A stretch of 64,000 bases of DNA, taken from NCBI RefSeq assembly GCF_001708965.1, contig NZ_LVJW01000006.1, positions 496,001-560,000 on the forward strand, in the 5' to 3' direction. The stretch comes from Candidatus Thiodiazotropha endoloripes (GTDB lineage Bacteria > Pseudomonadota > Gammaproteobacteria > Chromatiales > Chromatiaceae). Below, in pieces: positions 24,212 through 33,890 of the stretch (within the stretch, counting starts at the first letter, position 1; every line of letters begins with the position of its first letter). The translations under genes were made by a program, and so were the position numbers. The notes under the pieces are model-generated. The model searched no databases. It was not told the origin of the DNA and saw only the letters and a program-made list of their open reading frames with translations.

Positions 24212-24619
24212 TTAGGTTGGAAACTCCCCGGCAAACTTCTCAATCCACTCGATGGCTGCCTCCTCTCCGCTCAGAGAGCGACCTTCACTGGTTTTCACAC
24301 TCTGCTTGTAGTGTTCGATATAGCACAATTGCTCAACCATACGCACGGCATAGGCGGTCTCTTCTCCAATAAATTTCACCCCGATCAGGTAGCAATCCTC
24401 CTCCTGCCTGGACCAGACAACCACACCGGTAGCATGAAACTGAGGTGGCGTAATCGGGATGGCAATGTGAATTTCCGTACCCGGCTCTATATGATCATCA
24501 GTCAGAAAACAGAGTCCACCTTCACTGTAGTTTGTCAGTTTTTTACGGTGCGCAGAGGCCCTGCCACCCAATTGAAAATCGATGGGTACATCGGTGGGAT
24601 GTCTGATATATAGGCGCAT
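24212..24619 (-). CDS. PilZ domain protein
   Basis: A 135-residue cytoplasmic protein with a single PilZ domain, a c-di-GMP receptor fold. The N-terminal arginines RLYIRHPTDVPI resemble the RxxxR part, and NYSEGGLCFL is the (D/N)xSxxG motif; both binding elements are present. The C-terminal third (YIEHYKQSVK...) is helical and Lys/Glu-rich. It is the first gene of a two-gene unit with the HbpS-like protein. Confidence 0.88.
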   Translation of the reverse strand: MRLYIRHPTDVPIDFQLGGRASAHRKKLTNYSEGGLCFLTDDHIEPGTEIHIAIPITPPQFHATGVVVWSRQEEDCYLIGVKFIGEETAYAVRMVEQLCYIEHYKQSVKTSEGRSLSGEEAAIEWIEKFAGEFPT

Positions 24620-24920
24620 GGCGTTCTTGATTGCTCAGAAGATGGTTACCAGCAGGCTTTGTTGAGTCAAGCCATTCAATTCAAAACTAATCCCGGTGAT
24701 AGCTGCTTTATCATTATCAACACATGCTGCTCGCCGCTGAATGATGATCGGCTCCTCAGAAGGAATAATGAGGCCAACAACTTTAACAAAAGCAAAGGTC
24801 AGATCTTTTTTCAAGGTTGCCAGGGATTTTATCCGCCCTCAAAGGTCATAAACTGTAAACCGATAAGTTGCCACTCGCCCAGACTTGCATGTTGATAAGC
24901 ATCCCCACAAAATCACTTCT
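24620..24920. other. Divergent spacer before argE
   Basis: About 300 bp between the leftward PilZ gene and argE. An open frame at 24659-24895 has protein composition unlike a real gene and no ribosome binding site. No repeat or operator recognised. Confidence 0.45.
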
Positions 24921-26066
24921 ATGAAATTTCCCAAATATATTGAAATGATGAGCCAGCTGATCGGCTCTGCTTCGGTAAGCAGCGTCAATCCCGAATGGGA
25001 CATGGGTAACGGTGCTGTGATCGAACTACTGGATAGCTGGTTTGGTGCACTGGGTTTCGAGACCGAGATCCTGCCTGTTCCCGGCCGCCCCGGAAAACTG
25101 AACCTGATCGCCTCCTACGGCCGAGGCAGCAATGGACTGGTACTCTCCGGACATACCGATACAGTCCCTTTCGATGAGGACAAATGGAGCTCGGATCCAC
25201 TCAAGCTGAGTGAACGGGAGCAACGACTCTACGGCATCGGCACGGCGGATATGAAAGGTTTTTTCGCTGTCATCCTTGAGGCCGTCAGAGAACTTCCGCT
25301 CGATCAACTGAAGAAACCCCTGGTAATAGTGGCCACCGCCGACGAAGAGAGTGACATGTGCGGCGCCAAGTCATTGCTGGATCTGCATCGTCAGTTGGGC
25401 CGCCATGCCGTCATCGGTGAACCCACCGGCCTGAAGCCGGTGCGTATGCATAAGGGGGTCTCGATGGAATCCATCATACTCACCGGCCAATCCGGTCACT
25501 CCAGCAATCCACAGCTTGGCAGAAATGCACTGGATGGTATGCAACTGGTCCTTGGTGAGGTATTGAATTGGCGTATGGAGCTTCAGCGTCGTTATACCAA
25601 TCCGGCATTTGATATCAATGTACCCACCCTCAATCTGGGCCATATTCATGGGGGAGACAATCCAAACCGGATCTGTGGCAAGTGCGAACTTCAATTCGAT
25701 CTCAGATCCCTACCCGGCATGGATATGCAGTTGCTCAGAGCAGAACTGAGTGACCGCATCGAATCCTGTCTCTCCGAAACCGGTCTTGAGTGGCAGTACA
25801 AACCACTGTTCGATGGGATACCTGCCGTAGAAACCCCGGCAGAGGCAGCGATCGTCAAAGCAGTGGAGAAATTTACCGACACCCAGGCGGGTGCCGTGGC
25901 ATTTGGTACCGAAGCACCCTATCTGAACAGCATGGGCATGGAGACGGTGATCTGTGGTCCGGGAAGTATCGATCAGGCTCACCAACCGGATGAATATATA
26001 CCCCTCGAACATATTCAACCTGCGATTAACCTGATACAGTCACTGATCAGGAAGTTTTGTTTATAG
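24921..26066 (+). CDS. argE: Acetylornithine deacetylase
   Basis: Zinc peptidase-family (M20) enzyme that removes the acetyl group from N-acetylornithine in linear arginine biosynthesis. The roughly 381-residue product has the metal site residues SGHTDTVPFD and GTADMKG. The TADEESDMCGAKSL segment carries the catalytic Glu, and the HKGVSMESIILTGQSGHSSNPQLGRNAL dimerisation lid and C-terminal GPGSIDQAHQPDE follow. Starts are weakly marked: the ATG at 24921 gives the family-typical MKFPKYIEMM, while the frame extends to a TTG at 24885. It is followed 27 bp later by argA. Confidence 0.93.
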   Translation: MKFPKYIEMMSQLIGSASVSSVNPEWDMGNGAVIELLDSWFGALGFETEILPVPGRPGKLNLIASYGRGSNGLVLSGHTDTVPFDEDKWSSDPLKLSEREQRLYGIGTADMKGFFAVILEAVRELPLDQLKKPLVIVATADEESDMCGAKSLLDLHRQLGRHAVIGEPTGLKPVRMHKGVSMESIILTGQSGHSSNPQLGRNALDGMQLVLGEVLNWRMELQRRYTNPAFDINVPTLNLGHIHGGDNPNRICGKCELQFDLRSLPGMDMQLLRAELSDRIESCLSETGLEWQYKPLFDGIPAVETPAEAAIVKAVEKFTDTQAGAVAFGTEAPYLNSMGMETVICGPGSIDQAHQPDEYIPLEHIQPAINLIQSLIRKFCL

Positions 26067-26093
26067 ACAGCAGCTTAGGGCTATTTACACAAG

Positions 26094-27422
26094 ATGAAAA
26101 AACGCGATCAAAAACTGCAAGACATGTTTGTCGACTGGTTTCGTGGTTCATCCCCCTATATCCACGCGCATCGCGGACGAACATTTGTGATCACCTTTGG
26201 TGGCGAGGCTGTCACTGGCAGTGGTTTTGACAACCTGATTCACGATATCGCTCTACTGCATGGTCTGGGTATCAGACTGGTGTTGGTGCATGGCGCCAGA
26301 CCGCAAATCGAAGAGCGTCTACAAACCAGAGGCGTTGAAACCCAGTTCGTCGATGGTTTGAGAATCACCGATGACCCGGCACTGACCTGTGTCAAAGAGG
26401 CTGCCGGTGCAGCGCGGGTTGAGATAGAGGCCCTGCTCTCAATGGGTCTTGCCAACTCACCCATGGCCGGGGTAAGGATTCGCGCCGCTTCAGGGAACTT
26501 TGTCACCGCCAGACCGCTGGGCGTCAAAGACGGTATCGACTATGGCCATACCGGCGTGGTGCGCCGGGTGGATGCCGCTGGCATTGAACAACGGCTTGAA
26601 TCCGGAGCAATCGCGATCGTGCCGCCGCTGGGCTATTCACCCACCGGCGAAGTCTTCAACCTCAGCTACGCTGATGTGGCCGCCTCGGTAGCCACGGCCC
26701 TGGGTGCAGACAAACTGATTGCACTTGTCGAGGCCAAGGGAGTCACCGATTCACGCAAACGACTGATCACCAGTCTCTCGCCTCGTGAAGTGGACAAATT
26801 GTTAACCACCCGGAAAAAGCTCTCCGAAGACCTGAAACAGAATCTGAAAGCAGCAGTCTCTGCCTGTCGCAGCGGCGTCAAACGTTGCCATCTGATCGAC
26901 AGACAGCTGGATGGGGGGCTGCTCAAGGAGCTGTTTACCAGAGATGGTATCGGCACCCTGATATCGGCCGAACCCTATGAGGAGACCCGTACAGCCCGTA
27001 TCGATGACGTGGTGGGTCTGCTTGGGCTGATCGAACCTCTGGAAGAGAAGGGTATCCTGGTAAGACGCTCCAGAGAGCTGATAGAGACTGAAATTGACCG
27101 TTTCACCCTCATGGAGAGGGACGGCATGGTGGTTGCCTGTGCCGCTCTATACCCCTACCAGCAGGAGTCGATGGCTGAGTTGGCCTGTGTCGTGGTTCAC
27201 CCGGAATACCGGGGTAGTGACCGGGGTGAACGTTTGCTTGCCCACATGGAGGCAGTCGCCGCCAAACAGGGTATCCGTAACCTGTTCATCCTCACCACCC
27301 AATCAGCGCAATGGTTCAAGGAGCGGGGCTACTTACCAGGCACCCTGAAGGAGCTGCCGATGCTGAAACGTAAACTCTATAATTATCAGAGAAAATCCAA
27401 GGTTTTCATCAAGTCCCTTTAA
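26094..27422 (+). CDS. argA: N-acetylglutamate synthase
   Basis: First enzyme of arginine synthesis, transferring acetyl from acetyl-CoA to glutamate. The 442-residue two-domain protein has an N-terminal amino acid kinase-like domain (VITFGGEAVTGSGFDNLIHDIALLHGLGIRLVLVHGARPQI) that serves for arginine feedback. A C-terminal GNAT domain follows (AELACVVVHPEYRGSDRGERLLAHMEAVA). Length and layout match classical ArgA. It sits 27 bp after argE, so both are probably one operon. Confidence 0.95.
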   Translation: MKKRDQKLQDMFVDWFRGSSPYIHAHRGRTFVITFGGEAVTGSGFDNLIHDIALLHGLGIRLVLVHGARPQIEERLQTRGVETQFVDGLRITDDPALTCVKEAAGAARVEIEALLSMGLANSPMAGVRIRAASGNFVTARPLGVKDGIDYGHTGVVRRVDAAGIEQRLESGAIAIVPPLGYSPTGEVFNLSYADVAASVATALGADKLIALVEAKGVTDSRKRLITSLSPREVDKLLTTRKKLSEDLKQNLKAAVSACRSGVKRCHLIDRQLDGGLLKELFTRDGIGTLISAEPYEETRTARIDDVVGLLGLIEPLEEKGILVRRSRELIETEIDRFTLMERDGMVVACAALYPYQQESMAELACVVVHPEYRGSDRGERLLAHMEAVAAKQGIRNLFILTTQSAQWFKERGYLPGTLKELPMLKRKLYNYQRKSKVFIKSL

Positions 27423-27571
27423 GACGACAGCGGGCGTTTCCTAGCCGGAATATAAGGGTTTTTCCGGCCCACACAGGGAGATCCCTTATTTCCTTACTAT
27501 TTTACTCTGTTATACCTCACATCCAGCTGCTAAAAAATAGAACATAATCAATTCCTGCTCAGGAGCGGACA

Positions 27572-27712
27572 ATGGAAGACAACGATCTGGATGTGCTGCA
27601 ATTATGCGGGTATAGCTTGATCGTGCTCGGGTTTCTTGCCCTGCTGATCAACCATGTCAGTGTACTCATGGGCAATCCCTGGTTGATACCCGATTTCATG
27701 CGTCTGTATTGA
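27572..27712 (+). CDS. Very small membrane protein, 46 residues
   Basis: A short open frame with a good ribosome binding site (AGGAG eight bases before the ATG). The acidic N-terminus (MEDNDLDVLQLCG) is followed by one hydrophobic helix (YSLIVLGFLALLINHVSVLMG) and a short tail (PWLIPDFMRLY). Nothing overlaps it on the plus strand. An antisense frame exists but lacks these features. The single-helix layout is like many small regulatory membrane proteins; the function is unknown. Confidence 0.55.
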   Translation: MEDNDLDVLQLCGYSLIVLGFLALLINHVSVLMGNPWLIPDFMRLY

Positions 27713-27895
27713 AAAGAGCACCACACAGAACCTGACACTATCTTATGGCTGTCCGCCTGGGCAGTCTCATTGCTACGATTCTGCCTGGGAACCACCTGCA
27801 TTAACCAGTCAACAACCGAATCCATCTACTGAGACCAGGCTCGATAGTCACTGTGGATTGATACGCTGCTACCTTTCTACGATGAATGAACAACC

Positions 27896-27926
27896 AGGGC
27901 CTGTTAACACTAATCCAATAGGCCCT
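27896..27926. repeat. Consensus copy of the 31-bp REP-like repeat
   Basis: Left arm AGGGCCT and right arm AGGCCCT are perfect 7-bp inverted repeats around a 17-base core that begins GTTAACAC and contains TAATCCAAT. It is identical to the copy at 28793. Confidence 0.85.
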
Positions 27927-28221
27927 AGAGTTCAAAAAGCAAATTATTTCAATTGACTTTCATTTCAGGATAGAAAAGTACTATTAACTTAAAAAGCCAA
28001 TATTAATCTTTGCGTGATAGAGTCAGAGTCGCCCTTTTTCTTAATCATTCAGTTTTTCCCGGCGCCTTCGACAGAACCAATACTGCTTAAAGTATTAATT
28101 CCCGGATTATTGACAGAAAGGTCTGCTGGGCTGGGGCTTACTGGCTTTTTTTAGACAAAGTGTGATTAATATGATCAGTGCTTAAATAGTTTTCAGGATA
28201 TTATTAACAGGGAGCTGATAG

Positions 28222-28689
28222 ATGGGATATTTGGTTTGGACAAAGGAACTTGAAACAGGAATCGAAGTCATTGATGGACAGCATGAACGTATCGTCGACT
28301 ATATCAATAAACTCCATGACGCCAGATTGAACAATGATCTGACTGCGATTGGTGACATCATTGCAGCAACCGTCGATTACACATTGTCTCACTTCAGTTT
28401 CGAAGAAGCACTGATTGAAGATGCCGGATATGAATTTGTGAGGCCCCACAAAAAAGTTCATGAGTTGTTTATTCGCAGAGTCTCAGAATTTCAGGATCGT
28501 TTCAAAAATGGCGAAGATATCTCTGCGGAACTGCACGACCTATTGGCCCGCTGGCTGTTCAATCACATACGCAACGATGATGCCGCGTATGTTAAAGCGG
28601 TAAAAATCAACATGCTTGAGATTGCTGCCGACAAGGGGAAGCAAGGCGGGTTTGCAAAATCGTTGAAGCGCCTCTTCGGTGGTAAATAG
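28222..28689 (+). CDS. Bacteriohemerythrin
   Basis: A 155-residue non-heme diiron oxygen-binding protein. All ligand motifs are in place: IDGQHERIVDYIN (first His), LSHFSFEEALIEDAGY (His and Glu), RPHKKVHELF (two His), and WLFNHIRNDD (His and Asp). This matches the HxxxE...HxxxH...HxxxxD pattern. About 20 residues beyond the domain are basic. A role in oxygen sensing, delivery or detoxification in a microaerobic lifestyle is probable. The gene stands alone, flanked by two identical REP-like repeats. Confidence 0.94.
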   Translation: MGYLVWTKELETGIEVIDGQHERIVDYINKLHDARLNNDLTAIGDIIAATVDYTLSHFSFEEALIEDAGYEFVRPHKKVHELFIRRVSEFQDRFKNGEDISAELHDLLARWLFNHIRNDDAAYVKAVKINMLEIAADKGKQGGFAKSLKRLFGGK

Positions 28690-28792
28690 ACGCCTATGGC
28701 TTGAGTGCTGATCCAGCCAACTCAAGATTAGAAAAAGAGCACTACAGAGGATTTTACCGGGCCTCAGAATTCAGCGGGTTGCGTAGAGTTCT

Positions 28793-28823
28793 AGGGCCTG
28801 TTAACACTAATCCAATAGGCCCT
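28793..28823. repeat. Consensus copy of the 31-bp REP-like repeat
   Basis: Identical over all 31 bases to the copy at 27896-27926; the two flank the hemerythrin gene in direct orientation about 870 bp apart. Confidence 0.85.
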
Positions 28824-28840
28824 GATAATAGCCCTCAGGA

Positions 28841-30004
28841 TCAGTGTTCGACGACTTTATCCCCGCACAGAAAATAGCGGTCCTTACCCTCATGCTTTGC
28901 ATTGTCGCGACGCGTGTTTACCACTTCCAGCATTTGTGACCACTCCTCGATATTATCGGCCACACGTTCGCAGACACTGATACTGGCAGTGACCGGACTG
29001 CCGTCAGGCAGTGTACCCAATCCTTTACTGTGTATGCGTTTCACCGTGATTGCAGCCCCGTCGCAGTCGGTACCGGGGAGCAACAGCAGAAACACCTTTT
29101 CACCCCATCGCACCAACATATCACTATGTCTGAGATCATCGTGCAGAATATCGGCGGCCTCAACGACCACATGATCGTATGTAGCATAATCGAATTCAGC
29201 AATGATGTTTTCCGCATTGTCCAGATCGACCAAGGCGATACTCAGGTTTCCCCCATGGACATGAGCCTGCTCGAACGCTTTGACCAGGCTCTGCATTCCG
29301 GATTTTCTCGTCTGCGCCCCGGTTACGGGATCATGGTCTGCTCGGGTGATCAGCGCAATCATGTATTGCAGTTGCAGAGTCGCGGCAAACAAGACCACAC
29401 CCAGAATGATGCAAAGCAGCCACAGCATTGCAAAAATCTGGTCCACTGGCACCGTGGCATAGTAACTCCAGCCGGTTATTGTCAGCACAACCAATAACAG
29501 CGAGATGACCATACCTTCGATGACCGATAATGGAAATAATCCAATCAGACCAATCGCCACATAGGGCAGTATGGTATAGAGCTGGAGTGCCAATTGCCCC
29601 ATTTCCTGATCGGTAACCGGAGTTAAAAAATGTGCCGAGGCAAAGAAAGTCAGCGGCAGGTTGATCAACAAACCACCCAAGATCAACAGATTCTTCTTCA
29701 GATCATTTTCAGCTGTTTTGTAACGGGATAGATAGTAAAAATGGCCTGTTGAGATCAATCTGATCACTACAATGGGTAACAAGACATCCATTGGCAGCAG
29801 CAGATAGTCAACTATGATCCACAGGGGTATCAAAAGGGTAAACAGTGATGCCACGAAACGAACCCGATCACCGATCAGGATCGCTCTGTGTTTTTTCATA
29901 TAGTCGGGGTGGTCTTCCGCAGAGAGAAGATCGTCCAACTCCTGCATCGAATAGATACGTGAATTTACACCGAGATGTTTGATATATGAGTGCACCAATG
30001 ACAT
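28841..30004 (-). CDS. Membrane protein with degenerate GGDEF domain
   Basis: A 387-residue protein. About six membrane helices fill the region around residues 50-215. A C-terminal GGDEF-type domain follows, keeping the fold landmarks (DHDPVTGAQTRKSG, IALVDLDNAENI, DMLVRWG). The active-site motif is replaced by WGEKVF (about residues 300-305), so it almost surely cannot make c-di-GMP. It may bind the nucleotide or act as a sensor or partner of an active cyclase. The ATG at 30004 is preferred; the longer frame begins with a GTG at 30061. Confidence 0.85.
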   Translation of the reverse strand: MSLVHSYIKHLGVNSRIYSMQELDDLLSAEDHPDYMKKHRAILIGDRVRFVASLFTLLIPLWIIVDYLLLPMDVLLPIVVIRLISTGHFYYLSRYKTAENDLKKNLLILGGLLINLPLTFFASAHFLTPVTDQEMGQLALQLYTILPYVAIGLIGLFPLSVIEGMVISLLLVVLTITGWSYYATVPVDQIFAMLWLLCIILGVVLFAATLQLQYMIALITRADHDPVTGAQTRKSGMQSLVKAFEQAHVHGGNLSIALVDLDNAENIIAEFDYATYDHVVVEAADILHDDLRHSDMLVRWGEKVFLLLLPGTDCDGAAITVKRIHSKGLGTLPDGSPVTASISVCERVADNIEEWSQMLEVVNTRRDNAKHEGKDRYFLCGDKVVEH

Positions 30005-30108
30005 TTGATTAAATCGCCCCAAGCCCCGAATTCTGCATAGTATACACCACCCCACCAACACTCATATTAAATCCTGTTGCTGCATGATCAGATCCCGTTA
30101 CTCCGGAC

Positions 30109-30145
30109 AAAAAAAAGCGGCAGTTGCAATAAATCAACTACCGCT
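30109..30145 (-). terminator. Rho-independent terminator after the DUF5666 gene
   Basis: On the minus strand AGCGGTAGTTG pairs with CAACTGCCGCT with one mismatch, and eight T residues follow. It lies about 80 bp after the DUF5666 stop. Confidence 0.82.
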
Positions 30146-30227
30146 AACTTTGGCAAATTCGTCCTTGAATCAGGGGTTACAAAAGCTACCTCAAAGTACC
30201 GTTTGATCAACAGGTTGATTCAACAGA

Positions 30228-31685
30228 TCAATCATCCAGTTCGACCTTATCGATGGTGCCATCGAAATTTTCATCCTTCAGCTTGATGGTACTACCAACG
30301 CTCAGTTCGGAGAAAAACTGCTCCATGCTCACGGAGTCGTCATCAATCTCATATTCAGCTGACGAATCAACCGGAAAGGTCACGCCAAGCAGGGTCACAG
30401 AGGTGCCTGAGGCATAGGCTTCGAGCGGAGCTTCTATCTCTGTTTCCGAGAGCTCATCCTCTCGATTCGCCTTCACTGCGGTGAGTTCACCGGCAGACTG
30501 GATCGCTTCAATTTCGATGAAATCTCCAGACATCAGCTCACTCAGGTTGAAGCTGTCATCATCATCCAGGTCCGAATCCGAGTCATCTTTGTAGTAGGTG
30601 GCATTGTTGAACTGCACCATTAAAGTTCTACCGCCACCCAGATCCAGCGTCACCGTACCATTCTTCTCATCACTCGCCGTCACACTGCCGACAGCCGCTT
30701 CTATTTCAATCTCTCCCCCTTCTGACTCAACCTTTTCGGCAACCAGAAGCTCGCCCTGCATATGACCTTCCACTTCGAGTCTCATGCCGGCTGTCAAGCC
30801 GCCCTCAAGGCTTGAAGGCTTATAGACAGTGGTTGGGGAGACAACGAATTCAACGCCATCCAGTGAATAGACCTGATCACCACTGACCACCAGAATACCT
30901 TCCAGAGAGATGTCCTCATCACGATCCTCAAGCCGATCACTATCTTCCGTCTCTATATGGACGGCTTCCAGAATACCGCCCCGGTCTCTCAACTCCACTT
31001 CCACAAACAGTCCGACCGGATCCTCTGGAATCTCGAGTTCTACCTGGTCACTCAATGGATAGGGGCCTGCAATCGAGCCATTCTGCAGCACCAGAGCAAT
31101 GCCATTCTCATCATAGGAGGCCACAGTTCCTTTGATCTCAAAATCATCTTCACCATCAGACTGTAATTCAATGCGTGATGCGACGATCTGACTTCCATCG
31201 AAGTAACCACTTACTTCCAACTCCTGCCCTTCGGCCAGACTCTGGTAGCTGGCGCCATCATCAAATACGGTTTCATTGATGTCAGCCTGCACAGCCATTC
31301 CCAAAATGGTAAAGGTTGTAACCGTATCTCCCCGGACCAGGCTTCCATTATCGATCGGCCCCTCCAGGTCATCATCATATTCAATATGTTCCGCTATCCC
31401 TGTCATACCATCTTCACTGACCTGCCCTTCGACCCGTACCACCATGCCCAGGCCCAGAGCACTGTCATCGAACTCCTGCTCGCCATCCACCTCGTAGCTG
31501 GTCTGGCTGGTATCAAATTCAATTCCATTCACATACACACTGCCGAACCCGTCGATTTTACCGACAGTTGTCACCGATGAATCACTGTTGCTACTGCTAC
31601 TGTCACCACCACCTCCGCCACCACAGGATCCAAGACCGGTGGCAATGGCAACCATCAAACAAGAAATTTTCTTATACCGTGTCAT
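30228..31685 (-). CDS. DUF5666-repeat lipoprotein
   Basis: A 485-residue probable lipoprotein: signal with the lipobox LGSC at Cys21, then a Gly/Ser-rich linker. Several DUF5666-type OB-fold modules follow (VGKIDGFGSVYVNGIEFD, GMVVRVEGQVSEDG, GTVASYDENG, and similar through the C-terminus). It is markedly acidic throughout, including an SDSDLDDDDS stretch. Function unknown; such proteins often accompany surface polysaccharide or adhesion functions. It is transcribed alone and ends in a strong terminator. Confidence 0.85.
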   Translation of the reverse strand: MTRYKKISCLMVAIATGLGSCGGGGGGDSSSSNSDSSVTTVGKIDGFGSVYVNGIEFDTSQTSYEVDGEQEFDDSALGLGMVVRVEGQVSEDGMTGIAEHIEYDDDLEGPIDNGSLVRGDTVTTFTILGMAVQADINETVFDDGASYQSLAEGQELEVSGYFDGSQIVASRIELQSDGEDDFEIKGTVASYDENGIALVLQNGSIAGPYPLSDQVELEIPEDPVGLFVEVELRDRGGILEAVHIETEDSDRLEDRDEDISLEGILVVSGDQVYSLDGVEFVVSPTTVYKPSSLEGGLTAGMRLEVEGHMQGELLVAEKVESEGGEIEIEAAVGSVTASDEKNGTVTLDLGGGRTLMVQFNNATYYKDDSDSDLDDDDSFNLSELMSGDFIEIEAIQSAGELTAVKANREDELSETEIEAPLEAYASGTSVTLLGVTFPVDSSAEYEIDDDSVSMEQFFSELSVGSTIKLKDENFDGTIDKVELDD

Positions 31686-32105
31686 GGCCTTTCCTCCCGC
31701 TGGTTAGGGCCAGATGCGTTGAAGCATTCCTTAATTAAATTTTAATAATTGGGAATTATTTCCCAATATTGCAAATTATAGCGCTCATTCTCATAACTTC
31801 AAGGAAAAAAGAATCCTTTAGTAACAAACTAACTTATTGATTTATTGAAATTAAAAAAATTACAGCGTTTTTTTACAATTGAGCGAACCGGTCTGATGGC
31901 GTGTCAGACTGGCAAATCAGAGTGATTTATGAACCCGGCAACCAATTTCATAAATGTGAGGAATGCATACCTGCCTTTGAACAAGACTTGATCCAGAAAG
32001 ATGGTTAACCCCCATCCTCAAACACCACAACGGCGGGTATGGAGAGATTTACTGCGGCTGAAATCAAACAATTTGAAGCCCCCGGGTTGAGAGCAGTGAT
32101 TAAGA
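31686..32105. other. AT-rich spacer, no gene seen
   Basis: About 420 bp between two leftward genes. Poly-A/T runs are frequent at 31720-31870. It must hold the promoter of the DUF5666 gene. No repeat copy found. Confidence 0.5.
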
Positions 32106-33890
32106 TTAGATCTCAATACTTTCCGGGGGAGCGACTTTCAGGACCTCTTCGATGGTGGTCAGGCCTTTCATCACTTTCTGCGCGCCACTCAGGCGCAGTG
32201 GCCGCATTCCATCGCTGATTGCCTGACGGCGCAGCTGATTGATATCACAGTCACTGGTGATCAGGCGCTTGATTGCAGAGTTGATCACCATCATTTCATA
32301 GATACCGACCCGCCCGTAATAGCCTGTCTGTCGACACTCAAGACAGCCCACCGGTTTACACACAGTGGTGGGTTTGTTCTTCGCCCGCAGCGGAGTGATC
32401 ATCGTCTCCCACATCTCCTCATTGAGGGGAACGCGCTCTTTACAGTGGGGGCACAAGGTACGGGTTAAACGCTGTCCAAGCACTCCCAACAGGGTGGCTT
32501 TCAAGAGATAGGGCGGTACACCGATCTCCAATAATCTGGTAATCGCCGATGGCGCATCGTTGGTATGCAGGGTGGAGAATACCAAATGACCTGTCAGCGA
32601 AGCCTGCACGGCCATCTCAGCGGTCTCACGATCCCGGATCTCACCCACCATGATGATATCCGGATCCTGCCTCAACAGGGTTCTCACACCACTGGCAAAA
32701 TCGAGATTGATATTGTGCTGCACCTGCATCTGATTGAAACTCGGCTCCACCAGCTCGATCGGATCCTCCACCGTGCAGACATTAACCTCCGGTTTAGCCA
32801 GCTCTTTGAGGGTTGTATAGAGGGTGGTGGTTTTTCCCGAGCCGGTTGGCCCGGTCACCAGAATGATACCGTTGGGTCGGCTGATCATGTCGCCCCACTG
32901 AGCAGCCTCAGCCTGAGAAAAACCCAGTGCGCGATAGTCTTTGACCAGCACTTCCGGATCGAAAATCCGCATCACAAGCTTTTCACCAAACGCGGTGGGC
33001 ATGGTGGAGAGACGCAACTCCACCTCCCCCCCCTGATTGCTGCGGGTCTTCAGTCGGCCGTCCTGGGGACGGCGCTTCTCGGAAACATCCATACGACCCA
33101 GAATCTTGATCCGAGAGGTGACCGCAGTACCGACGGAGGGGGGAATCTGGTAGACCATCTGCATCACCCCGTCGATACGGAATCGAATATTGGTCTGGTT
33201 ACGGGTCGGTTCGATGTGGATATCACTGGCTCGCTGGTTATACGCGTACTGCAGCAGCCAGTCGACGATATTGACCACATGCTGATCATCCACGTCCAGC
33301 TTGCCACTGCGCCCCAGCTCCATCAGCTGTTCCAGGTTCTGCACCCCGGAAGGTCCCGCCTCCTGGCTGTCGTCATGGGCCGCCCGCACAGATCTCGAGA
33401 GACTGTAGAACTCGACCAGATAGCGCTCGATCTCAATCGGGTTGGCGATCACTCTGGTAATCGCTTTATTGAGAATCGGCGTAAGCTCCATCTCCCACTC
33501 GTTGAAAAAAGGCTCTGCCGTGGCAATCACCACCTCATCGGGTTTGACCTCCAGGGCAATGATGTTGAATCGCTTGGCATAGGCGTAGGACATCACGGCG
33601 GTGATCGCCGGAACATTGATCTTCAGCGGATCGATATGGACCAGGGGAAGATTCACCCGCCGCGCCAGCCAGTCGGTCAACAGTTCAAGATCGAGGATTG
33701 TCTGGGGATTACGCTGATCAGGCCACTTGTGTTCGGCAATCATCACCAGTGGATGACTGGTCCGCTTCGCTCCCTGATTGACCGCACTGACTGTCTCCGC
33801 CAGCTGTTTTTCGATCAATCCGTCTTCCACCAGCCAGTCGAGCAGATCAACCAGTTCCAACTGCCGATCATTGATTGTTTGATATATCAT
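32106..33890 (-). CDS. GspE/PilB-family secretion or pilus assembly ATPase, orphan
   Basis: A 594-residue ATPase of the type II secretion/type IV pilus family. An N-terminal MshEN/GspE_N-like region (1-160) precedes the ATPase domain. That domain carries Walker A GPTGSGKTTT (Lys353), the Asp box DPIELVEP, Walker B IIMVGEIRD and the His box FSTLHTNDAP. A zinc-binding tetracysteine module has two pairs, Cys480/Cys483 and Cys516/Cys519 (CPHC...CLEC). No pilC, pilD, gsp or other assembly genes are adjacent, so I cannot assign it to PilB, GspE or MshE. Confidence 0.9.
   Translation of the reverse strand: MIYQTINDRQLELVDLLDWLVEDGLIEKQLAETVSAVNQGAKRTSHPLVMIAEHKWPDQRNPQTILDLELLTDWLARRVNLPLVHIDPLKINVPAITAVMSYAYAKRFNIIALEVKPDEVVIATAEPFFNEWEMELTPILNKAITRVIANPIEIERYLVEFYSLSRSVRAAHDDSQEAGPSGVQNLEQLMELGRSGKLDVDDQHVVNIVDWLLQYAYNQRASDIHIEPTRNQTNIRFRIDGVMQMVYQIPPSVGTAVTSRIKILGRMDVSEKRRPQDGRLKTRSNQGGEVELRLSTMPTAFGEKLVMRIFDPEVLVKDYRALGFSQAEAAQWGDMISRPNGIILVTGPTGSGKTTTLYTTLKELAKPEVNVCTVEDPIELVEPSFNQMQVQHNINLDFASGVRTLLRQDPDIIMVGEIRDRETAEMAVQASLTGHLVFSTLHTNDAPSAITRLLEIGVPPYLLKATLLGVLGQRLTRTLCPHCKERVPLNEEMWETMITPLRAKNKPTTVCKPVGCLECRQTGYYGRVGIYEMMVINSAIKRLITSDCDINQLRRQAISDGMRPLRLSGAQKVMKGLTTIEEVLKVAPPESIEI

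Noticed and set aside
27559-27825. An 88-codon minus-strand frame
   Set aside because: It overlaps the better supported 46-residue gene in antisense and lacks a start signal.
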